Shown in pieces: positions 44,254 through 51,206 of a stretch of DNA of 64,000 nucleotides. The notes under the pieces were generated by a model. It saw only the letters and a program-made list of their open reading frames with translations, did no database searches and had not been told where the DNA came from. How positions within the stretch are numbered: position 1 is the first letter of the stretch; each line of letters begins with the position of its first letter. Origin of the DNA: Pandoraea pnomenusa. GTDB taxonomy: Bacteria; Pseudomonadota; Gammaproteobacteria; Burkholderiales; Burkholderiaceae. Both the position numbers and the translations under genes were made by a program. The stretch is taken from the NCBI RefSeq assembly GCF_000767615.3, contig NZ_CP009553.3, positions 434,001 to 498,000 on the forward strand, written 5' to 3'.

Positions 44254-44629
44254 TTTTAGCCCAAACACTGGACCGCACAAGAGGCCCTACAACGGGCTGG
44301 TGGCGGGGGAAGGGGCAGGCACGGGGGAGGGGGCCGCAGGCCGTTGTGGGCGCGGGCAGGCCCGTTGGCGCTGCCGTTTTTTTGCCGCCCACCCCCTCCC
44401 CAACCCCCAGCGCGCGCGGTCATGACCCCGCCACGCCTGCGCGCTTGATCGAACACTTTTTATGCACCTACTCACAGACCGGATAGGCCCGCCAGCACTG
44501 GCGCGGGAGGGCATACGAAGGTGCGTCGGACGTGTGCACTTTCATGCGCCAAGCTCATGCAGTGCCGTCCGTGCGGGCCGATGTGGTCCGCCGTAGCCCC
44601 GCCGTGCTGCGTGATCTGGAGTCTATTTC

Positions 44630-45001
44630 CCGGTGGGTGTCGGGAAAAAGGTAACCGAGGTAACCACCATCAAAAATCGCTCGGAAACCCGCATGGATAA
44701 AGGATTTCGCTGGTTACCTTTCAAAGGTAACCGAGGGTAACCAAAAGGTAACCGCGTTCTAAGTCTTTGATTTTAAATGGAGTTGGAAAAATGAGAAGTT
44801 ACCTTCGTAAAAGGTAACCGGTTACCTTTGGGTTACCCTAAAGTTACCTTTTATCTAAATCGCTGAAAGCCTTTACTGGTAAGGCTTTGAGGCCAATTTT
44901 CTAGGGCTGGTTACCTCGGTTACCTTTTTCCCGACACCCGCCGGATTTTCACGGATGAGATACTTCGAGCGGGGCTGACTATGGCGTGCCACGAGGTAAC
45001 C
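44630..45001. repeat. GGTAACC/GGTTACC iteron field with 32-bp terminal inverted repeat
   Basis: Twelve copies of GGTAACC or its complement lie between 44649 and 45001, plus two GTTACC words. The outer ends, 44635-44666 and 44908-44939, are perfect 32-bp inverted copies (37 bp with one mismatch, 44630-44666 and 44908-44944). Spacing of inner copies is irregular. It looks like a protein-binding array such as a replication origin; in the circular phage it lies a few kb from the primase-helicase gene. A small non-coding inserted element is the other option. Confidence 0.75.
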
Positions 45002-45052
45002 GGTGCGTACCAAGTCGACGTCATGAACTGACACTCACAACACCAACGAACG

Positions 45053-45942
45053 ATGACCAGCAAATACAAGGTGGTGCTGTACGGGATTGGGGCGCTTGTC
45101 GCCCTCTGGATAGCCAAACGGCTCGAACTCGCATCAGACACCCTGATCGTGTCGCTCGTCGGCATCGGCGGCGTATATCTAACGGCGCAATCCAACGCGA
45201 AGGAAAAGGCCGCCGATCGTGCGGCCGACGAGCGACGTGTCGACAAAGAACGAGTGATGCGACTGAAGCGCGATGTCTTGTTGCCCGCGATCGAAGGGTG
45301 CAGCTCTGTGACGCAATGCGTTGGGTCGATGCTCGATGAAAAAGCAGAGACGGCGAAGATTCACGGGGAATACAGCACGGCGTTGTCCGACATGACAAAG
45401 GTGCTGCTCATCGGAGACGTGGTGACGGTGGCCGCGATGATTAACTACCTGCAAAAGGTTCGGGAACTGTGGGTGCTGGTCGCTGGGGAGCGGTTCGCGC
45501 TGGATCAGATCAGGGCGCAGCTCGTCGAACTCGAGACCGCGTACGCTCGCGACAATCAAACGCAGCAAGAGCTGTTTGCTTTGCAGCGCACCAGAATCTC
45601 CGGGGGAATCCAGACGCGGCAGCCCTTGAGAGAACGGCCCAGCTAATTGCGAGCCATGAGCAGTCTAAGAAGACGCTGATCGACCGTGCGGTGCAGCTAC
45701 GGATTGCATACAGTGAGCGAGAGATTCAGGCCGTGACGGCTTTACTGGGCGCGGGAGACACCATCGATTTGGAAGTCGAACTGCTCCGATGCCTGCGGAA
45801 GGAAATTGATCTGGATTTTGATATGCCCGCCACTCGGGCGCGAATGGTTGCGGGCCGCGAGCGAATCGTGAAAACGCTCACGCAGAGGGTCGATGAAGTC
45901 AGAACCAGAATTGCGTCGATTCGTCAGGCAAACGGCGCATGA
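45053..45942 (+). pseudogene. Membrane-anchored prophage protein, frameshifted
   Basis: Two frames that join into one protein of about 296 aa if the GGGGG at 45601-45605 had six G. The first half (to 45646) has two N-terminal hydrophobic segments (VVLYGIGALVALWIA, LIVSLVGIGGVYLTA) and a helical domain; the second half (NPDAAALERTAQLIASHEQS ... VDEVRTRIASIRQANG) continues it with the same helical style. It sits beside attR, a spot that often carries lysogenic extras. Family unknown. Confidence 0.65.
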
Positions 45943-45956
45943 ATAGACCGTTGCGT

Positions 45957-46032
45957 CGCGTTCGCAATTGATGCCTAGACCTCGATGCGACGGGGCTTTT
46001 ATGCCAGTGAAATGCATCGAATTGCGAACGCG
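45957..46032. repeat. Inverted repeat near attR, candidate integrase arm sites
   Basis: CGCGTTCGCAATTGATGC at 45957-45974 is matched in inverted form at 46014-46032 with one extra base. It shares the CGTTCGCAATT word with the pair beside attL, which supports an arm-type site role. Confidence 0.55.
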
Positions 46033-46075
46033 AAATTGGCCCTAAGTATTTGATTTTCTGGATTTCTGCAAAGAC

Positions 46076-46121
46076 TTTGTAATCATCAGGTGGCGGGTTC
46101 GAGTCCTGCAGCCGGCACCAA
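46076..46121 (+). repeat. attR, 46-bp core repeat
   Basis: Copy of the 3' part of tRNA-Thr, identical to 12077-12122. The upstream part of the tRNA is absent, so this is the right border of the prophage and not a second tRNA gene. Confidence 0.95.
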
Positions 46122-46152
46122 ATACTGATCCACGGAATTCCGTGGTGATCCT

Positions 46153-46189
46153 GAAACCCGTGATAGCATAAGGCTTCGCGGGTTTTTTT
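46153..46189 (+). terminator. Terminator after attR (original tRNA terminator)
   Basis: GAAACCCG and CGGGTTTT form a stem followed by seven T. Before the prophage arrived it would have ended the tRNA-Thr transcript. Confidence 0.75.
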
Positions 46190-46314
46190 ATTCCGATGTT
46201 GTCCAGCGGGCCCGCCTGAATCCGGGGGCATGTGGGGGCACCGCAGGGGGAATTTCTTCAGTTTCCAAATGCCCCCGAAAAAAGTGCCCCCCGACACTGT
46301 AAGGCTGGTGCCTT

Positions 46315-46557
46315 ATGCCGTTGACCGACGTCGCGATTCGCAAAGCCGCTCCCCGTGAAAAGCCTTACCGCCTTGCTGATGGGGGGCATGTACCTCGAGG
46401 TTTCGCCGTCCGGCGGGAAATACTGGCGGCTCAAATACCGCTTTTTGGGCAAGGAGAAGCGGCTGGCCTTGGGCGTGTATCCAGACGTGCCGTTGGCTGC
46501 TGCCCGGGAAAAGCGTGACGACGCCCGCAAGAAGCTTGCGGCGGGCGTCGATCCCGG
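46315..46557 (+). pseudogene. P4-type integrase, frameshifted and cut
   Basis: N-terminal 80 residues of a P4/Arm-DNA-binding integrase: MPLTDVAIRKAAPREKPYRL, then in the next frame MYLEVSPSGGKYWRLKYRFL and KEKRLALGVYPDVPL. The shift is at a run of six G (five expected). The reading ends abruptly at GVDP; the whole catalytic part is missing. It starts about 190 bp after attR, in the place expected for an older island inserted at the same tRNA. Confidence 0.85.
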
Positions 46558-46558
46558 T

Positions 46559-46860
46559 GTGTTACCGGTCTGTTTCGTGTACGAGGCGGCGACGATGGGT
46601 TCTAACATCACTCCCCAAAAAACTGGTTCGGTCGTATCCTGTGGATCAGGCCGGGGCAGGTTCGTGTCGCGCCCGGTCTTGATCAGCCACAGTTCGAGCG
46701 GGCTCATATACGGCGAAAGGCCCACGGCCGCCGCCGCGTCGGAGCCGCCAATCCCGTTTTTCCTGACTTCCAGCCAGTCATCACGAGATAGGTCTTTTGT
46801 TTCCACAAGCCGTAGCGCGGGCCGATGCCGACCGCACCCGACTGATTCAGGCAAAGCCAT
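46559..46860 (-). pseudogene. YqaJ-like recombinase nuclease, cut at C-terminus
   Basis: First 100 residues of a YqaJ viral recombinase-type protein: KDLSRDDWLEVRKNGIGGSDAAA and GLSPYMSPLELWLIKTG, typical of the N-terminal part of this exonuclease family. The frame continues into antisense integrase sequence after 46559, so the rest of the gene has been lost. It faces the cut integrase at the same break point. Confidence 0.8.
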
Positions 46861-46933
46861 TCGTAACCTCCAGATGTGAAAAAGCCCGGCGGGGATAAGC
46901 CCGGCCGGGCGATATGACGTCGCACTGGAATCT

Positions 46934-47896
46934 TCAGGCGATCAGCTTGAGCGCTTCGTTCCAGGCTTTCTCCTTCAGGGTGGCGCCTGCGCCGAACCAT
47001 GCAGCATCGCGTCGGTTATCGTCGCTGCGCGCGCGGCGCTGATGATCGACGAACTCGGTCACCGAATTCACCAGACCCCAGGCCGTGCCCGATGCCGAAG
47101 GCAAAGTCGCGCCCTTGCCGTGCCCGGCGTACAGTTCGTGAACGGCTTTGATCGCACGATCGTTGGTGGCCGGCATCGGCATAGACGGCCCGCTCGACGG
47201 ATAGGTGAGCACGCGCTGGAAGAACTTCTCAGCCACGGCATCGCTGACCTTGCGTTCGGATAGCGCGCGCATGCGAGCCATGAAGCCGTCCCAACTTGAG
47301 GTCGCTATTCCCAACTGACGTTTCACGGCAGCGGCGTCGAATTGGGAACGGTGTCCGACCTTGACGGCTCCCCTGCTGTCGCCGAGCGCGATCTGCAGCG
47401 TGTTGTTACAGACCACCCGAATACTCGTGAACTGTGCAGTGGTCGCCAGTGTGCCGTCGCAGGCTGTCGCGAGCAGCAGGTAGCCGTTGACCGTGTCTTT
47501 GCCCTTGAGCGCGACGGACTGGCCGGTACGGGCGAGCGCCCAGAGCTTCTTGCCATCCTTGAGCACGCCAGCGGTTTCCAGCTCGAACCCGCCTACCGCG
47601 GTGAGATCACGATAGAACTCGAGGATTTCACGTGGTTGCACGACTTGATAGCGCGACGAGACGACGGACAGGGGAGCCTTGGTGTCCGAGCGATACAGCA
47701 CGCGCTGCTCGGGAAAGGCGTGGATCGAGCCGAGATTGCCGCTGCCGGCGACAAAGCGGACGTCGGCGGACTCGATTTGCCAGTCCATACCCGCCTGTCT
47801 TTGCCATACCTCGATCGGCTGTTTGGGTGCAAGCTTTTGGCCGAGACCATGCCACGGGGTCTCGTTGACGTAAGCCATTGATTGAACGAGATGCAT
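46934..47896 (-). CDS. DUF932 family phage/plasmid protein
   Basis: 320 aa. Start MHLVQSMAYVNETPWHGLGQKL and LSVVSSRYQVVQPREILEFY are hallmarks of the DUF932/TIGR03299 family, which is common on plasmids and integrative islands next to YqaJ-type genes. The molecular role is not known. Intact; it belongs to the older island. Confidence 0.88.
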   Translation of the reverse strand: MHLVQSMAYVNETPWHGLGQKLAPKQPIEVWQRQAGMDWQIESADVRFVAGSGNLGSIHAFPEQRVLYRSDTKAPLSVVSSRYQVVQPREILEFYRDLTAVGGFELETAGVLKDGKKLWALARTGQSVALKGKDTVNGYLLLATACDGTLATTAQFTSIRVVCNNTLQIALGDSRGAVKVGHRSQFDAAAVKRQLGIATSSWDGFMARMRALSERKVSDAVAEKFFQRVLTYPSSGPSMPMPATNDRAIKAVHELYAGHGKGATLPSASGTAWGLVNSVTEFVDHQRRARSDDNRRDAAWFGAGATLKEKAWNEALKLIA

Positions 47897-47987
47897 GAAA
47901 AGCTCCTTGTAAACGGCATAAAGCCCGGCACATGGCCAGGCGATGATGGGGAAAAGCGAGAGGGACTGCTGAAGGGGAAACGGCCGC

Positions 47988-48467
47988 TCAGTCCGATGCT
48001 TTGGGGTGACTGAAGGCGTGTCCGCAGGCGTGGCAGCGGAAGTTGTCTAGCACGGTCGAATCGACGACTTCGCCGAACATCGAGCCGGTTGCGCAGCCCG
48101 CTGCGCCGCCGATGAGGCCGGCGATTACGGCACCGGCGATGGCACCACACACGGCACCGGCAGGACCGGCGAGCACGCCGACGGCTGCACCGGTTTCAGC
48201 GCCGGACAGGGCGAATGCGACACCGCTCGTTGTGCCGGCGACCGTACCGATAGCTCCGCCCATCTTGCGCGCACGATTGCGGGCATCGACGCGGTCGGAC
48301 TGGCATTTCGGGCAGGACGGAACAGGCCCAGATCCGCTGGACCGGGCTTGGGTAGATTGTCGAGGCGGCGGGGCGAAACCTTGCTCGAACGGTTCGTCAT
48401 CCTCGCGTTCGTGCAGGTACATCTCGTCCGGATCGTGAAGTCGAGGATAGAAACGTGGATCACGCAT
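47988..48467 (-). CDS. Glycine-zipper membrane protein with zinc-ribbon ends
   Basis: 159 aa. Polar N-terminus, then CPKC and near the C-terminus CHAC (CRCHACGHAF-like), forming a possible zinc ribbon around a central glycine- and alanine-rich hydrophobic domain (about residues 75-135; repeated GAxxG and GxxxG). Such glycine zippers insert into membranes. It overlaps a 42-aa membrane gene upstream by eight bases. Function unknown, found in island context. Confidence 0.65.
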   Translation of the reverse strand: MRDPRFYPRLHDPDEMYLHEREDDEPFEQGFAPPPRQSTQARSSGSGPVPSCPKCQSDRVDARNRARKMGGAIGTVAGTTSGVAFALSGAETGAAVGVLAGPAGAVCGAIAGAVIAGLIGGAAGCATGSMFGEVVDSTVLDNFRCHACGHAFSHPKASD

Positions 48468-48588
48468 GAGCCGCCTCGCGGCGCACTTTTTCCGAGTGCA
48501 ATCGGAGGCCGACGGTCGCGACGACCCCGGCCACGAAGACAAGGCCGAACGCGAGAAGGTACTCGAATGGGGAGGGGTAGGTTGGCAT
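48460..48588 (-). CDS. Small single-segment membrane protein, 42 aa
   Basis: MPTYPSPFEYLLAFG... followed by LVFVAGVVATVGLRL and a basic tail. One membrane helix. The eight-base overlap with the next gene suggests coupled expression. A longer start at 48666 exists but adds a low-quality N-terminus. Function unknown. Confidence 0.5.
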   Translation of the reverse strand: MPTYPSPFEYLLAFGLVFVAGVVATVGLRLHSEKVRREAAHA

Positions 48589-48719
48589 CACTGGTCCCAG
48601 AGACGTTCGCCGGCGCGGGATCGCACGGGCGGAGCGGCAGGCTGCGGCCGTACTCAGGTGGGTCATATGTGGTTGAAATATTCTTCAATCCACGAACGCT
48701 CCGAAAGGCCTTCTTGTGC

Positions 48720-49051
48720 AGAAAATGCTGGAGAGCCCCCTTGACGATCTCGCGCGGTTGGACCGTAGCGCCATCGATCGTGGTGCGGAACATGTCGCCG
48801 TATTCGATCAACCGATGACACGCATCGAGAAACAGGATCGCGAAGACCTCGTGGTCGAAGCCGGCGTGCAGCTTGGCGCACAGGTACTCCTCGACCGCCG
48901 TCGGCGAACTGAACTCAGCACCGCGCTGCATCTTCTGGCCCGTGATCAGGTGTGCGGCCTCCGGGATCTGGTCAGGCGACGCCGACGGGTAATTGCCCTG
49001 ATCGTCACGCACCACTAGCGAGGCATCGAGTGAGAAGCAGGGTTGCGACAT
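48720..49051 (-). pseudogene. RadC-like JAB protein, cut before the active site
   Basis: Starts MSQPCFSLDASLVVRDDQGN and shows the RadC core EVFAILFLDACHRLIEYGDMF and TIDGATVQPREIVKGALQH. The following HNHPSG metal motif of the JAB domain is absent; the sequence departs after QH at about 48720 and runs on as unrelated frame. So the gene lost its C-terminal half, probably by deletion. RadC genes of this type are common on genomic islands. Confidence 0.8.
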
Positions 49052-49402
49052 GATCGTACTTCGGTTGCTCACGCGGAATTGCCCGGGACCGTCGCAAGCA
49101 CGGCGCAGCGCAAGCCGTCGGGGGAGGCCGACGACCGCAGATCGCAAGCGCCAGCGGCGCGCAGCCCTTGACGGCGAGAACGTCGTGGTACGGTGAAGGG
49201 ACCAGCAAAACCACCCATCAACCTCTCAACGAAGGCACAGACAGGCAAGCGGGCGCGCAGGCCCGCATGGGCCGAAGGCGTCAGGGGACCGGGCGTAGCC
49301 CGCGAGCCCGACGGCGGTATGCCGCAACGCCCACCCAGCTAATCGGTGAGATGAGCGTTGCACCACTCTGGTGTAATATGGTGAAAACTGTCGGGGGTAA
49401 TC
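49052..49402. other. Gap between island remnants and defence operon
   Basis: 351 bp with no believable gene. It contains short direct words with GCCCGC and CGCAG typical of degraded plasmid or island backbone. The promoter of the defence operon should lie in its last 70 bases (49330-49400), where base composition becomes less GC-rich. Confidence 0.5.
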
Positions 49403-49594
49403 ATGGGACAGCGAAATTCCGGCAAGAATGATCCGGACGCCAAGACTCGCATGTCGGTGAGTCTTCCATTCTCATTGCACCAGGAACTGGAGCGCATAGC
49501 GCGTGACAAGAAAGTGTCACTGGCATGGGTGATGCGCGAGGCGGCCGAAAAGTACGTGGCGGACCAATGGCCACTGCTTGCCAAGACAAAATGA
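49403..49594 (+). CDS. Ribbon-helix-helix protein, likely operon regulator
   Basis: 63 aa. The sequence KTRMSVSLPFSLHQELERIA followed by KKVSLAWVMREAAEKYVAD is a typical ribbon-helix-helix DNA-binding fold (CopG/Arc class). It is the first gene of the defence operon, with vsr starting 3 bp later, so it could act as the controller that delays restriction until methylation is established. That role is inferred from position. Confidence 0.75.
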   Translation: MGQRNSGKNDPDAKTRMSVSLPFSLHQELERIARDKKVSLAWVMREAAEKYVADQWPLLAKTK

Positions 49595-49597
49595 CTC

Positions 49598-50005
49598 ATG
49601 GACAGCGTCAGTCCCGCACGTCGCTCGGAGATCATGGGGCGCGTCCGTTCACGCGACACCAAGCCCGAGATGCTGGTGCGAAAACTTGTCCATGCGCTGG
49701 GTTATCGATATCGACTTCATGCCAAGGAACTACCAGGAAAACCCGATCTGGTGTTCCGGCCACGTCGAAAAGCGATCTTTGTTCATGGCTGCTTTTGGCA
49801 TCGCCACCCGGGCTGCGCGTTGGCGCGACTGCCAAAGTCACGCGAGGAATTTTGGCTACCCAAATTGGAAGCCAATCGGCAGCGCGACATAAAAAACCAG
49901 CACGCCCTCCAGGAAGCTAATTGGGGTGTGCTAACTATTTGGGAATGCGAGCTTGGCGACATCGACAAGCTCAAAAAGACAATAAAGGAATTTCTCGATG
50001 CGTAG
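49598..50005 (+). CDS. vsr: Vsr, very short patch repair endonuclease
   Basis: 135 aa. Vsr nicks at T:G mismatches that arise when 5-methylcytosine deaminates. The active-site residues known from E. coli Vsr are all in place: Glu24, Asp50 (GKPDLVF), His63 (FVHGCFW) and His68, and the zinc cysteines are present (GCFWHRHPGC). It overlaps the methyltransferase gene by eight bases, the usual pairing, so it protects the methylated sites. Confidence 0.95.
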   Translation: MDSVSPARRSEIMGRVRSRDTKPEMLVRKLVHALGYRYRLHAKELPGKPDLVFRPRRKAIFVHGCFWHRHPGCALARLPKSREEFWLPKLEANRQRDIKNQHALQEANWGVLTIWECELGDIDKLKKTIKEFLDA

Positions 50006-51185
50006 CGTTGAGCTTTTCGCGGGAGCGGGAGGACTGGCGATCGGCATGGCCAATGCCGGCTTTCAACACGCCGCGGTAATCGAATGGGACCATGACGCGT
50101 GCGAAACCTTCAGGGAAAATCAACGGCATCACGCCCACGCTGTCGAAGGCTGGCCGGTTCATGAAGTCGATGCGCGGAGTTTCAACTTCGGAGCGTTGCC
50201 CGCAGACATCGCCGTCATCTCTGGAGGACCGCCATGCCAGCCATTCTCCATGGGAGGCAAGCATCAGGCGCAGCGCGACGAACGGAACATGTTTCCCGAA
50301 GCGGTGCGTGCCGTTCGCGAACTGATGCCCAAGGCGTTCATTTTCGAGAACGTCAAGGGGCTGACGCGGGAGAGCTTCATCGCCTACTTCTCTTACATCC
50401 ATCTTCAACTGCAATACCCGGAACTGTCCCGTCGCAAGGGTGAGAACTGGATACAGCACCGATCACGGCTGGAGCAACATCATTCGGCTAACAAGAACGC
50501 GCCTACGTACAACGTCCTCTTCGACGTGCTGAACGCTGCCGACTATGGCGTGCCGCAGAAACGCGAGCGTGTCTTTTTTGTGGGTTTTCGCTCCGACCTC
50601 GGAGCCCAGTGGTCCTTTCCGCAGAAAACACACTCCGAGGATGCATTGCTCGTCTCCAAATATATCGATGGAGCATACTGGGAAGAACACGGGATTAACA
50701 GGCGGCGAATGGACGATGTGCCGACTCGCTATGCGAAACGAGTGCAGCGTCTGCGCGTCACCCCGTCCCTACTGGAAATAGACCGATGGCGCACCACTCG
50801 GGACGCGCTTCTCGATCTGCCTGATCCAGAGGTTCATCGGAACAACGCGATAACCAATCACGTGTTCACCCCCGGCGCGCGCACCTATGTGGGCCACACT
50901 GGAAGCCCGCTCGACGAACCCGCGAAGACACTGAAGGCTGGCTATCATGGCGTGCCCGGCGGAGAAAACATGTTCGTAAAGGACGATGGATCCGTTCGCT
51001 ATTTCACCGTGCGCGAAGCCGCCAGATTGCAAACCTTCCCCGACGAATACGAGTTCCACGGCTCCTGGAGTCAAACCATGCGCCAGTTAGGCAATGCCGT
51101 CCCTGTGCAACTGGCCGAAGTGGTGGCCGGATCGGTGGCAACCAGCTTGGCCGCGTGCGAAAACACCACGAGACGCGGCGCATAA
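49998..51185 (+). CDS. DNA cytosine-C5 methyltransferase
   Basis: 395 aa. All main C5-methylase motifs are visible: I ELFAGAGGLAIGM, IV GGPPCQPFSMGG with the catalytic Cys, VI FENVKGLTRE, VIII QKRERVFFVGF, and IX-X REAARLQTFPDEY and LGNAVPV. The target-recognition part (about residues 215-310) does not resemble one I know, so the recognition sequence cannot be told. It would mark the host genome for the restriction proteins encoded downstream. Confidence 0.95.
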   Translation: MRSVELFAGAGGLAIGMANAGFQHAAVIEWDHDACETFRENQRHHAHAVEGWPVHEVDARSFNFGALPADIAVISGGPPCQPFSMGGKHQAQRDERNMFPEAVRAVRELMPKAFIFENVKGLTRESFIAYFSYIHLQLQYPELSRRKGENWIQHRSRLEQHHSANKNAPTYNVLFDVLNAADYGVPQKRERVFFVGFRSDLGAQWSFPQKTHSEDALLVSKYIDGAYWEEHGINRRRMDDVPTRYAKRVQRLRVTPSLLEIDRWRTTRDALLDLPDPEVHRNNAITNHVFTPGARTYVGHTGSPLDEPAKTLKAGYHGVPGGENMFVKDDGSVRYFTVREAARLQTFPDEYEFHGSWSQTMRQLGNAVPVQLAEVVAGSVATSLAACENTTRRGA

Positions 51186-51206
51186 CCAGGAAAACAGGGA
51201 ACCCAC

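Larger units (their letters stand above)
44225..45052. other. Gene-free region with SOS box, probable cos area and iterons
   Basis: 828 bp. From left: LexA box, a G/C-homopolymer-rich part (44280-44420) that in P2-like phages is where cos lies, about 200 bp without features, and from 44630 an AT-richer field of GGTAACC repeats. I could not identify the cos cut site. No gene is convincing. Confidence 0.6.

Noticed and set aside
44280..44420. cos site in the G/C-rich stretch after the portal gene
   Set aside because: Position fits, but I could not find a sequence I can defend as the P2-type cos, so no feature was called.
44630..45001. GGTAACC array as a CRISPR
   Set aside because: Repeats are 7 bp, in both orientations and irregularly spaced, with no unique spacers of constant size and no cas genes.
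46076..46121. A second tRNA-Thr gene
   Set aside because: Only the 3' half of the tRNA is present; acceptor 5' strand and D arm are missing, so it is the attR copy.
49168..49431. 87-residue open frame before the defence operon
   Set aside because: Basic, low-complexity composition, no ribosome site, overlaps the start of the ribbon-helix-helix gene in another frame.
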